DNA of 64,000 bases from Flammeovirga pacifica (GTDB lineage: Bacteria > Bacteroidota > Bacteroidia > Cytophagales > Flammeovirgaceae), in contig NZ_JRYR02000002.1 in the NCBI RefSeq assembly GCF_000807855.2, positions 310,001 through 374,000 on the forward strand, given 5' to 3'. Shown one piece after another: positions 17,348 through 25,198 of this stretch. Made by a program: the position numbers and the translations under genes. The notes under the pieces were generated by a model. It made no database searches. It saw only the letters and a program-made list of their open reading frames with translations, and had not been told where the DNA came from. How positions within the stretch are numbered: position 1 is the first letter of the stretch; each line of letters opens with the position of its first letter.

Positions 17348-19120
17348 ATGACGAAATTTGTTTTTTTTACAGGAAAAGGTGGAGTTGGGAAAACTTCATT
17401 GTCATCTGCTACTGCAGTTAAGTTAGCGAATGAAGGTAAAAAAGTATTACTTATTAGTACAGACCCTGCATCTAATCTTTCTGATGTATTAGAAATGCAA
17501 GTAGGAGAAACCGTAAGTCAACACCCTTCATTACCTACACTTAAGGCAATAAATATTGACCCAGAATCGGCAGGGGATGCTTATAAAGAGAGAGCTGTTG
17601 CTTCATTAGGGATGCTAGCAACACCAATTTATAAGAATAAAGTAAGAGAGCAATTATCGGGAGCGTGTACTGTAGAGATAGCGTCTTTTGATGAGTTTAC
17701 TCGTTATATTTCTGGAGATGCTAATCAAGAAGATTATGACCATATTATCTTTGATACGGCACCCACAGGACATACATTAAGGTTGTTGGAATTACCAGAA
17801 GCATGGAGTTCTTTTCTTGATCATAATGATGGAGCTAGCTGTATCGGCCCTGCAACATCATTAAAGAGTAATCAAAAAAGATATAAAGAAGTGATGGGTA
17901 AGCTTCAAAACCCTGATTTAACTACCTTCATTTTAGTGGCAAGAGCTGATGATGCTTCCTTAGAAGAAGCCAACCGATCATCTATCGAATTAAATGAATT
18001 AGGACTTTCTAATCAGCATTTATATATCAATGCAATTTATGAGAACACGCTTTCTGATGATGAAGTAGCCAATCATATACTATCAAAAGAAAAAGTGGCT
18101 ATGGATGCTATGCCTTCTTCTTTAAAGAATATCCCTCAAATTGAATTCGGTTTACTACCATATAATGTTTTAGGCTTAGAAAAGTTGGCCTCAATATTTG
18201 ATGAATCACTTCAGGAATCAATTTTTATAAAAGAGCAAAACGAAAAAGAAACTACTTTAGATGTTTCTCGTTTTCATTTTAATCGCCTCATTGAGGACAT
18301 AGAGAAAGATGAAAAAGGTTTGATTTTGACTATGGGAAAAGGAGGAGTTGGAAAGACTTTCTCTGCGACATCTATTGCATTAGAATTAGCAAAAAGAGGT
18401 CATGAAGTGATATTAACCACTACCGATCCTGCTGCACATATTTCTAATTTTATCAATCAATTACCTTCTGTGCCTTCTACTCTAAAAGTAGAACGTATTG
18501 ATCCAAAAGTGGAAACAGAAAATTACATCGCTAAAGCGATGCAAAAAAGAGGAGAGGGGAAAACCGAGGAACAGAAGAAATTAATACTCGAAGATTTACA
18601 GTCGCCTTGTACTGAAGAAGTAGCTGTTTTTCATGCTTTTTCTAGTGTAATTCGCCATGCTAGAAGGAAATTTGTGGTTGTCGATACAGCACCCACGGGA
18701 CATACTTTATTGTTATTAGATACCACTGGAGCATATCACAAGCAAGTAAGTCAACAAAGTAAGATCGACGAGTCAAAATTATTGACCCCTTACAAAATGA
18801 TTCAGGACCCTGAAATAACCAAAGTAATTGTTTTATCAACTCTTGAAACTACGCCAATAAGAGAAGCATTGAGTTTAGAACAAGATTTAGAAAGAGCGGG
18901 TATTTATCCTTATGCATGGTTATTTAATCAAGAACTGATATCAAACGATGAGATCACAGATCAATTATTAAAAGCAAAAGCACAACAACAAAAGAAGCTT
19001 TTTCAGCAGTTTTTAGTTGACAATAAAAGACGAATATATTCATTGCCATATTTTACTTCAACTAAATTAATGGATGATATGGCCACTTGGAGTACTTCAA
19101 CGTTGTCGAATGAAATATAA
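17348..19120 (+). CDS. arsA: Arsenite-stimulated ATPase ArsA, double-domain
   Basis: 590 residues from ATG 17348 (a GTG at 17315 extends the frame without support). Two ArsA halves each carry a deviant Walker A, GKGGVGKT at 9-16 and 330-337, and the signal-transduction motif DTAPTGHTL. The three metalloid-binding cysteines of E. coli ArsA (113, 172, 422) have counterparts at Cys107, Cys165 and Cys421. The length matches tandem ArsA (about 583). It is expected to bind the permease and drive arsenite export with ATP. ArsA with ACR3 rather than ArsB, and without the ArsD chaperone gene, is a less common pairing. A strong terminator ends the operon. Confidence 0.93.
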   Translation: MTKFVFFTGKGGVGKTSLSSATAVKLANEGKKVLLISTDPASNLSDVLEMQVGETVSQHPSLPTLKAINIDPESAGDAYKERAVASLGMLATPIYKNKVREQLSGACTVEIASFDEFTRYISGDANQEDYDHIIFDTAPTGHTLRLLELPEAWSSFLDHNDGASCIGPATSLKSNQKRYKEVMGKLQNPDLTTFILVARADDASLEEANRSSIELNELGLSNQHLYINAIYENTLSDDEVANHILSKEKVAMDAMPSSLKNIPQIEFGLLPYNVLGLEKLASIFDESLQESIFIKEQNEKETTLDVSRFHFNRLIEDIEKDEKGLILTMGKGGVGKTFSATSIALELAKRGHEVILTTTDPAAHISNFINQLPSVPSTLKVERIDPKVETENYIAKAMQKRGEGKTEEQKKLILEDLQSPCTEEVAVFHAFSSVIRHARRKFVVVDTAPTGHTLLLLDTTGAYHKQVSQQSKIDESKLLTPYKMIQDPEITKVIVLSTLETTPIREALSLEQDLERAGIYPYAWLFNQELISNDEITDQLLKAKAQQQKKLFQQFLVDNKRRIYSLPYFTSTKLMDDMATWSTSTLSNEI

Positions 19121-19165
19121 TTACTCTGATTATAATCAAATACATACCTCTTTTTTAGCAGGTAT

Positions 19166-19199
19166 AGAAAAACCCAAAGTGAACACTTTGGGTTTTTCT
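19166..19199 (+). terminator. Terminator of ars operon
   Basis: AGAAAAACCCAAAGTG and CACTTTGGGTTTTTCT form a perfect 16-bp stem around two bases, with the T run inside the 3' arm. Confidence 0.85.
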
Positions 19200-19295
19200 A
19201 TTTTAAGTCGGTCAATTGCATTTCTATTTTTTTTATCCATTTTATTTATCAAGTTTCATGTGCTTTATATAAATATTTTTCTAAATTGTGAAGGA

Positions 19296-19303
19296 TAGTT
19301 TTG
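19296..19303 (+). promoter_or_regulatory. -7 element for exonuclease gene
   Basis: TAGTTTTG matches TAnnTTTG, 20 bases before the ATG at 19323 and after the ars terminator. No clear -33 TTG at the expected distance. Confidence 0.4.
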
Positions 19304-19322
19304 AACAGAGCTAATTTTTTAA

Positions 19323-19901
19323 ATGGAAAAACAAATTACTTCCGATTTTTTAGTTTTAGATACAGAAACCACTGGCTTAGACGCAGGTGTTGATGAAGCA
19401 TTACAAGTGAGTGTGATCAATAGCGATAAAGAAGTGTTGTTGAATACTTATCTTAAACCAAAATACAGGAGATCATGGCCTGAAGCGATGAGTGTAAATG
19501 GTATTACACCAGAAATGGTTGAAGATGCACCAACGTATGATTTTGCTATGCAGGATACAATCAATGATCTTGTAGAAGATAAAAATGTAATTCTATATAA
19601 TGCTGCTTTTGATCTTCATTTTGTAGATCTCAGCAATGCAAAAGGAGTATATTGTGCTATGAAAGTATTCTCTACAGAAATTGTAAAAGAATGGCATGAT
19701 AAGTACAATGACTACCGTTGGCAGAGATTATCTACAGCATTCAATCATTTTTCTGACTTACAATCGTTGGAAGATAGGATACTAATCGATAATGCACATA
19801 ATTCATTATCAGATAGTTTTATGACTTTGTATGTTTGGCAAAAAATGATGGATTTAGGATATGATAAAGGTAAGAATTATTTGTTGACCAATAAGCTCTA
19901 A
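19323..19901 (+). CDS. DEDDh 3'-5' exonuclease (DnaQ/RNase T fold)
   Basis: 192 residues, cytoplasmic. The four acidic metal ligands and the catalytic His are visible: DTETTGLD (Asp13, Glu15), NAAFDLHF (Asp97) and AHNSLSD (His159, Asp164). Single-domain proteins of this size include epsilon-like proofreading subunits, exonuclease X and RNA-processing enzymes, so the substrate is open. There is no polymerase or other partner next to it. The next small gene starts 27 bases later and may be cotranscribed. Confidence 0.85.
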   Translation: MEKQITSDFLVLDTETTGLDAGVDEALQVSVINSDKEVLLNTYLKPKYRRSWPEAMSVNGITPEMVEDAPTYDFAMQDTINDLVEDKNVILYNAAFDLHFVDLSNAKGVYCAMKVFSTEIVKEWHDKYNDYRWQRLSTAFNHFSDLQSLEDRILIDNAHNSLSDSFMTLYVWQKMMDLGYDKGKNYLLTNKL

Positions 19902-19928
19902 TTTTTTTATTGTTTCTTTACTCTAACT

Positions 19929-20162
19929 ATGACTACTAATAAAAAATTTCTAATTGCTATGTACTCTTTTATTGGCATTTGGGTATGTATAATAGCCTTT
20001 TTATACCTAGTAATGGTAAAAGATGATGCTTCAAGTTTAGAAGTCGATTATCAGGCAAATGATGTTCAGATGATTATGGAGTTCGATACTTTAGAGTACA
20101 AAAGAGTCACTCAGAAAGAAGTTCCTGAGGACTTTGATATAATATTATTTGAAGTGGATTAA
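19929..20162 (+). CDS. Small single-pass membrane protein
   Basis: 77 residues. A hydrophobic helix at about 9-30 (FLIAMYSFIGIWVCIIAFLYLVM without charges) is followed by an acidic 45-residue tail that should face the periplasm. I do not recognise the family. It follows the exonuclease by 27 bases and ends at 20162, overlapping by four bases the end of the convergent STAS gene. No terminator is visible between the convergent genes. Confidence 0.6.
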   Translation: MTTNKKFLIAMYSFIGIWVCIIAFLYLVMVKDDASSLEVDYQANDVQMIMEFDTLEYKRVTQKEVPEDFDIILFEVD

Positions 20163-20485
20163 TCTAAAGCATTTTCAAGAGTCTCTCGTATATCTACTAT
20201 CATATTAAAACCTGATATAGTGAGAATTTCCATGACCACCTCATTAGCATTGCAAACTCTAAATATCCCGTCTTTTGATTGTAATTCTTTAGATCCCATA
20301 AGAAAAACTCTCAGACCTGAACTACTCATGTAATCTACTTCTTCAAGGTTTAAGATCACTTTATCTACACCTTCTTCAATTAAACTTTTGATAGTATTTT
20401 CTAATGCACCAGAATTACTTGCATCGATAAATCCAGATACATTAATTACTGAATAGTCTTTGATTTTTTCTTGAGTAATATTCAT
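20159..20485 (-). CDS. STAS-domain anti-sigma-factor antagonist (RsbV/SpoIIAA-like)
   Basis: 108 residues, a single STAS domain. GFIDASNSGALE and LNLEEVDYMSSSGLRVF are the SpoIIAA-family signatures; the Ser run before GLRV contains the residue phosphorylated by a RsbW/SpoIIAB kinase. It is the last gene of a six-gene partner-switching operon, six bases after the fused phosphatase-kinase gene. It is expected to be the phospho-switch protein: dephosphorylated by the SpoIIE domain and rephosphorylated by a HATPase. The final target is unknown, because no sigma-B gene is present. Confidence 0.9.
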   Translation of the reverse strand: MNITQEKIKDYSVINVSGFIDASNSGALENTIKSLIEEGVDKVILNLEEVDYMSSSGLRVFLMGSKELQSKDGIFRVCNANEVVMEILTISGFNMIVDIRETLENALD

Positions 20486-20491
20486 TCGTTA

Positions 20492-22114
20492 TTATAGTAT
20501 TTTGTTAAGTATGCTTATATTTTTATCACCATCTCTTTGATAGCTAAAATCATCCATTATTTGTTTGACAATATGAATGCCAAGACCACCAGTTTCTCTT
20601 TCCTCAATAGGTAAATTGATATTTGGAGGAACTAATGAAAAAGGGTCAAAAGCTATACCATTATCTTCAATTTTTATGATGAAAGTCTGATCTTTTATTT
20701 CTAATAGTAAATCAATTAATGGCGAATCAATGCCTTCGAAAGCATAATTAATCTGATTGCTAATTAATTCATCTAATACAATAAATATTTTCTTTTTTAC
20801 CTCTGATGATATTTCATTTTGAGTTAGGAAAATATCGACTTCACCGTTTAATTTGCTCTTTTTATTAGAGGCAGGTTTTATTTCCTTTTTAAATTGAGGT
20901 AGCGTCTTTTTCTTAAACTTAAGGCATAAAACAGTGATATCATCAGCTTGTTCGAATCCATCTTCGAATATTCTTACTTGTTTAATAGTGTTTTCAACAA
21001 GTGATTTCATCGAAGTGATTTCTACATTTTTTATAAAGTCTTGTAACTTCTGATCAGTAAAGAAAACTTTATGAGCATTTCTAGCTTCAGGAACTCCATC
21101 AGTGTAGGCATACACAATGTCATTTTCTTTGAGTTGAATGGTTCTTTCCTTATAATCCAGCCCTCTCATCACACCTATAATAGGACCGTGAATTTCTTTT
21201 AGTATTTCCAACTCATGACCACTTCTGATAAAAGAAGGGTTATGACCAGCGTTTGTATAAGTTAGTTGCCCTGTACAAACATCTAGCATGCCCATAAATA
21301 CAGTGACAAACATATTGTTTTTGTTCTCTTCAACAATCTGATTGTTCACATGACTCATAATAACAGCTGTGGATGTTTCATTTTGAGCCGCACTTTTAAG
21401 TAATGATTTTGTCATTGCCATTAATAAAGCGGCAGGAACTCCTTTATCAGAAACATCTCCAATTACAATGTATAAATATCTATTATTAATGAGTTGGAAA
21501 TCATAAAAATCTCCTCCTACTTCTCTTGCCGGTATTAAATCAGCAAAGAGAGATATATATTCATTTTTGAAAAAGTTTCTTGGAAGCATACTCATTTGAA
21601 TATTTCTACCCACAGATAGCTCACTTTCCATTCTTGCTTTTTCAACCTTTGCTTTTTTTAAATTTTCATATGATTCCTTTAGATCATCATTTTTTACTTT
21701 CAATTCATCTAATAATTCATCCCTACTTTTTTCATTATAAAAGGAAACTGCTTTATGTAGATTATTAAGATCAAAAGATCTGTGAAGCGTCATAATGACT
21801 TTATTGTCAAAAATCTCTAACTGAAATAAATGAGATCGTATAATGGAAGGAGGTATAATAGGGCTTCCATCAGAAGAAGTGATTGTTATCTTAAAGGTAG
21901 AAAGTTGAGTGCTTTTGGAATTAGTATAATCAATTTTTAAAAGTAATAATGGATTGTTATTCTGTAACGTTCTTAAATAGGAGGAAAGTATACTAGCAAT
22001 TTTAATTGCATTGCCATGATTTCCCATTAATAATAATGAGACATTATAGACTTTCTTACGAAAGAGTATAATTTCTTTTTCACTACCTAATATTTTAGTT
22101 TCAAACAAATTCAT
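20492..22114 (-). CDS. Fused SpoIIE/RsbU PP2C phosphatase with C-terminal RsbW-like kinase domain
   Basis: 540 residues. Residues 1-125 are an unrecognised alpha/beta N-terminus; about 130-175 form a coiled coil. A SpoIIE/PP2C phosphatase domain follows (GGDFYDF, IGDVSDKGVPAALLMAM, AGHNPSFI, YTDGVPEA, DDITVLCLKF). The last 125 residues form a GHKL ATPase: N box LDELISNQINYAF, G1 EDNGIAFDP, G2 ETGGLGIHIVKQ. One polypeptide therefore carries both the activity that removes and the type of domain that adds the STAS phosphate, which are RsbU and RsbW in Bacillus. In the operon it would receive the signal from the RsbT-like switch and act on the downstream RsbV-like protein. Directly abuts the RsbX-like gene. 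Confidence 0.9.
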   Translation of the reverse strand: MNLFETKILGSEKEIILFRKKVYNVSLLLMGNHGNAIKIASILSSYLRTLQNNNPLLLLKIDYTNSKSTQLSTFKITITSSDGSPIIPPSIIRSHLFQLEIFDNKVIMTLHRSFDLNNLHKAVSFYNEKSRDELLDELKVKNDDLKESYENLKKAKVEKARMESELSVGRNIQMSMLPRNFFKNEYISLFADLIPAREVGGDFYDFQLINNRYLYIVIGDVSDKGVPAALLMAMTKSLLKSAAQNETSTAVIMSHVNNQIVEENKNNMFVTVFMGMLDVCTGQLTYTNAGHNPSFIRSGHELEILKEIHGPIIGVMRGLDYKERTIQLKENDIVYAYTDGVPEARNAHKVFFTDQKLQDFIKNVEITSMKSLVENTIKQVRIFEDGFEQADDITVLCLKFKKKTLPQFKKEIKPASNKKSKLNGEVDIFLTQNEISSEVKKKIFIVLDELISNQINYAFEGIDSPLIDLLLEIKDQTFIIKIEDNGIAFDPFSLVPPNINLPIEERETGGLGIHIVKQIMDDFSYQRDGDKNISILNKIL

Positions 22115-22702
22115 TTATTTTACTTTTATACAGATAATGGAGGCGTCATCGTATTGAGAACCCCAACTTTTCATTAATTTCCTTGATAATATTTCACTAG
22201 AAAATAAGTGGTAATTTATTCTCTCATGAAACGATTGAGATCCATTAATACCATCACTATGTATTAAAATAAGATCTCCTTTCTTAATTTCTCTCACATC
22301 TAGTTGAGGTGTTCTTCTCCTAACACCAAGCAAACCATCAGTTGATAATAATGAAATATTATCGTCGTTAATTATTCTAGCATTAATATTACCAATGGTA
22401 GAGAATTTTATATAATTCTGTTCAATAATTCCAATACCTAAAGCGGCCCCTTCTGTTCCTTGCATATAAAAGTGTGCTTCGCTAATAAGATGTACAATAT
22501 CTTTTTGTACTCTTTCTTTGATATAGCTAATCAATTTTGTAGCAATTTTATGAGCAATTTTCCCATGACCTATTCCATCTACAACAGCAAAAAAGACATA
22601 GTCTTCTTTCTCTTCTATATAGATGGCATCTCCATTGACTAATTCTCCAACAAGAGGCTGTGTACAACCTGCTATTTCTATAACGTGTTTTTTGGTATCC
22701 AA
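22115..22702 (-). CDS. RsbX-like PP2C phosphatase
   Basis: 195 residues. A compact PP2C domain with VVDGIGHG near residue 40, TEGAALGIGII, HSDGING and a terminal DDASIICIK. Size and context match RsbX, the feedback phosphatase that resets phosphorylated RsbR/RsbS in the stressosome. The start overlaps the end of the RsbT-like gene by 25 bases, and the stop abuts the SpoIIE-kinase gene, so translation is coupled. Confidence 0.85.
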   Translation of the reverse strand: MDTKKHVIEIAGCTQPLVGELVNGDAIYIEEKEDYVFFAVVDGIGHGKIAHKIATKLISYIKERVQKDIVHLISEAHFYMQGTEGAALGIGIIEQNYIKFSTIGNINARIINDDNISLLSTDGLLGVRRRTPQLDVREIKKGDLILIHSDGINGSQSFHERINYHLFSSEILSRKLMKSWGSQYDDASIICIKVK

Positions 22703-23079
22703 TATGTAATTTTTACATGTGTCCCTTTTCCAGGAGCGGTGTCAACTTCAAATATATCTGAGATCCTTTTTATGCCAGGAAGACCTAAACCTAAAGTTCC
22801 CCCAGTAGAGTAACTATCTTGTAAAGCTATCTCTAAATTAGTAATACCTTCTCCCTTATCAACAGCCTCAATTAATATTCCTTCTCTATGAATCATTCTT
22901 CTTTTAGAAAACATCACATACCCTTTACCTACATATTTCAGTATGTTATGTGCTAATTCAGAAACTATTATAGATATTTTGTGGCAATCTAACTGATTAA
23001 AACCAAGTGTTTTGGCATAGTCTGTTACTTGATGTTGTGCAAAAGGAATATCGTTTTCTTTTTGTATGCTTATAGTCAT
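22678..23079 (-). CDS. RsbT-like serine/threonine switch kinase (GHKL)
   Basis: 133 residues, a single HATPase domain: N box SELAHNILKY, G1 VDKGEGI, G2 GTLGLGLPGIKR. This is the RsbT architecture, in which the kinase is held by the stressosome and, once released, activates the RsbU-type phosphatase. It overlaps the RsbS-like gene by four bases (ATGA) and the RsbX-like gene by 25. Placement after RsbR and RsbS genes supports the call over a generic anti-sigma factor. Confidence 0.88.
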   Translation of the reverse strand: MTISIQKENDIPFAQHQVTDYAKTLGFNQLDCHKISIIVSELAHNILKYVGKGYVMFSKRRMIHREGILIEAVDKGEGITNLEIALQDSYSTGGTLGLGLPGIKRISDIFEVDTAPGKGTHVKITYWIPKNTL

Positions 23080-23456
23080 GATAGCTTTACTTTTTTATCC
23101 ACAATTAGAAAAGCTTCATCTAAACTCAAAGTAGCAATTAGTCCATCAATATCAGCATCTAATAATATTAATGAGGATACTACAGAAGGTTTTAGACCAG
23201 AAATAATTGTTTTGTATCCTGTTAATTTGATCATATCTATAATATTTCTGATACGATTAAAATCTATTAGATCGATAATTTCTAAACCTGATAAATCAAA
23301 TATTATCCCCCTCACTTTATCATGTTTAACAATAAAATTAAGTAGTTCCTGACGGAAAAGTTTTAATTGTTCCTCTTCTAAATCTAATTGGAAAGAAGCA
23401 ATGACACAACCTTTATGAAGTTGTAGAGGTATACTTGATTTGACCCAGTTTTCCAT
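23076..23456 (-). CDS. RsbS-like STAS protein lacking the usual phospho-acceptor
   Basis: 126 residues, one STAS domain, position and length as RsbS, the scaffold subunit of stressosomes. Aligned by eye with the neighbouring RsbR-like STAS domain, the residue after the conserved Asp (IID-L-IDF) is Leu63, where RsbR-like has Thr228 and Bacillus RsbS has the phosphorylated Ser59. The second conserved block ISGLKPSV is kept. Phospho-control may therefore be lost or moved to another residue. It starts right after the RsbR-like stop codon. Confidence 0.82.
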   Translation of the reverse strand: MENWVKSSIPLQLHKGCVIASFQLDLEEEQLKLFRQELLNFIVKHDKVRGIIFDLSGLEIIDLIDFNRIRNIIDMIKLTGYKTIISGLKPSVVSSLILLDADIDGLIATLSLDEAFLIVDKKVKLS

Positions 23457-24344
23457 TTATTGCTTTATAATTTTCATATTTAATTTATCGAAAGCAATTT
23501 CAATGGCAGCACGTAAATTTGCTGTAGTTTTTATGGTTCCTACATCAATACCTAGTTCTACTATAGTTTGAGCTACAGCGGGAGATAACCCTGATATGAT
23601 ACATTCACAACCCATTAATTTAGTTGCTTTAGTAATTTTTATCAAGTGATTAGCCACTGCCGTATCAACTACTGCTACTCCTGATATATCTAATATAAAA
23701 GATTGTGCATGATTTGTAGAAATCTGAGTCAAGGTATTGTCCATAATATCTTGTGCTCTTCTAGAATCAATTAAGCCAACAACAGGTAATAAAAGTAGTC
23801 CTTCCCAAATTTGTGTAACAGGAGTAGACATTGCCATTAAAGTTTTACTCTGTGCTGTAATCTTTTGATTGACAATACTTTCATAGCTTTGTACGATGAT
23901 GGTCATATCCATATGGACCATTTTATTTAAAGCTCTTCTTGCTTTATTTAAGTCCTGCTGTGACCAATCTATAGTACTAAGCATATCTACAAATAAGCTT
24001 AAGAAATGATCTACACCAGCCAAATAGATTTCTTGTGAAAGGCCTATTCTAGCATGTACTTCACCTACTTTTCGTCTAGATTCAATGTAGCTTCCATCTA
24101 TGTTAGCAGTAAAGAATTGTTCCCAAAAGCTGAATTGCATTTTTTGGACTCTTTCCAATGTAGATGGATCAGAGAAAAATTCATAAAATTCAGGGGTAGA
24201 TTTAAGCCATACATACCAGCTATCAACCATATCTGGTAACCCTGCTAAGGCAATATCCTTAAGCTTTTGTATAAACTCAGTATCTTCTGGTGTTATTCCA
24301 TACAACTCGCAAAGTTGCTGTGCATTTCTTGAAAACTCATCCAT
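23457..24344 (-). CDS. Globin-coupled RsbR-type stressosome protein
   Basis: 295 residues from ATG 24344; the open frame extends to 24566 but that part is a hydrophobic, AT-rich read-through overlapping the divergent gene. Residues 1-160 form a globin-coupled-sensor (protoglobin-like) domain, with VHARIGL placing His97 as the proximal haem ligand and an upstream FWEQFF helix. Residues 178-290 are STAS, with DT at 227-228 and SGLSPAVA at 251, the RsbR phosphosite regions. Family knowledge: Vibrio RsbR with a haem globin senses oxygen. So this is probably a gas- or redox-sensing stressosome subunit heading the operon. Confidence 0.85.
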   Translation of the reverse strand: MDEFSRNAQQLCELYGITPEDTEFIQKLKDIALAGLPDMVDSWYVWLKSTPEFYEFFSDPSTLERVQKMQFSFWEQFFTANIDGSYIESRRKVGEVHARIGLSQEIYLAGVDHFLSLFVDMLSTIDWSQQDLNKARRALNKMVHMDMTIIVQSYESIVNQKITAQSKTLMAMSTPVTQIWEGLLLLPVVGLIDSRRAQDIMDNTLTQISTNHAQSFILDISGVAVVDTAVANHLIKITKATKLMGCECIISGLSPAVAQTIVELGIDVGTIKTTANLRAAIEIAFDKLNMKIIKQ

Positions 24345-24465
24345 TTTAGGCAGATTCAATATATTAATTTTAAAAAAGTAGTTGAAATTATATTTTCCAT
24401 CTTGAATTACCAAGAAAAAAAACCGAATTACTAAGTTAATAATTATAAATATTAAAAAATAATTG

Positions 24466-24473
24466 TAAATTTG
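24466..24473 (+). promoter_or_regulatory. -7 element for zinc-peptidase lipoprotein gene
   Basis: TAAATTTG matches TAnnTTTG exactly, 31 bases before the ATG at 24505. The same 160-base gap must also hold the minus-strand promoter of the stressosome operon, which I could not place. Confidence 0.45.
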
Positions 24474-24504
24474 ATTAACGATTACACCCACACTTATTTT
24501 TAAA

Positions 24505-25047
24505 ATGACCCATCGCCTAATAATTTTATTATCAATAGTACTTCTTTCATCATGTTCAATGATCAATTGGGAAGTGGCTCCTGATGAATTAAAAGTAACC
24601 TATCAAGATGAAACCTTAAGAAATTTGTTTCAAATACATATTGATAGATTTATTGAAGAAGCCCAAAAAAGAGACATTACTTTTAGATCAGGTAAAGTAA
24701 ATATCAAATGGGGGGATTTAGAAGATCATGTGAATGCTACCACTTTTTCTAATGGTATAATTAGAATCAATTTAAAATCAATTAAAATAAAGCATGAGCA
24801 TTTAGCATTACAATTAATATCTCATGAATTGTATCATTTATTATGTCAACCTCCAAGCAATTATGATCATAGAAATAGAGATTTTATTGCTGGAACTTCA
24901 TATGTAACATCTTTAATGGTAGCCTCATCAAAAAAAGAAGAGTTTCCTGCTTTAAATGAGTTACAACTATGGGATTATTATTATGATGAAATGTTTTTAT
25001 TTCAATCAAATCATGATCATTCGGAAATGGCATACGCTGATGATTAA
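24505..25047 (+). CDS. Lipoprotein with HExxH zinc-metallopeptidase motif
   Basis: 180 residues. Signal peptide with lipobox LSSC (Cys17). HELYH at 107-111 is a zincin motif preceded by a hydrophobic helix (LALQLIS), as in SprT-like and other small metallopeptidases. A third ligand may be His or Glu in the DHRNRDFIAGT region. No known family is recognised. It would act in the periplasm or on the outer membrane. It is a single gene, divergent from the stressosome operon. Confidence 0.68.
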   Translation: MTHRLIILLSIVLLSSCSMINWEVAPDELKVTYQDETLRNLFQIHIDRFIEEAQKRDITFRSGKVNIKWGDLEDHVNATTFSNGIIRINLKSIKIKHEHLALQLISHELYHLLCQPPSNYDHRNRDFIAGTSYVTSLMVASSKKEEFPALNELQLWDYYYDEMFLFQSNHDHSEMAYADD

Positions 25048-25145
25048 CATGTGCACTATTGAAAATAAAAAACCTCTAAAAGCGTTAATAAATCTTTATT
25101 TTAAATTTTCTTAAGGCTGATTTTTTTTGAATCTCACATTGGTTT

Positions 25146-25153
25146 TATCTTTG
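25146..25153 (+). promoter_or_regulatory. -7 element for barrel-protein gene
   Basis: TATCTTTG matches TAnnTTTG. TTTG at 25126-25129 is a possible -33 with a short 16-base spacer. It lies 46 bases before the ATG at 25199. Confidence 0.45.
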
Positions 25154-25198
25154 CATGTTCATAAAAATTAAAATCAATTTCTTTTAAAATCTGACTAA

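Noticed and set aside
19074-19298. 74-codon frame crossing the end of arsA and its terminator
   Set aside because: It reads straight through a 16-bp terminator stem and starts inside arsA; hydrophobic content comes from the T-rich gap.
23029-23352. 107-codon plus-strand frame inside the RsbS/RsbT-like genes
   Set aside because: It is antisense to two well-supported overlapping genes and has no recognisable motif.
24345-24566. N-terminal extension of the RsbR-like protein with membrane-like segments
   Set aside because: The extension overlaps the divergent lipoprotein gene and its promoter; ATG 24344 starts exactly at the globin domain.
23457-25047. A sigma factor or anti-sigma target beside the stressosome genes
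   Set aside because: Checked both flanks: an exonuclease and small membrane protein on one side, a metallopeptidase lipoprotein on the other; nothing resembles a sigma factor.
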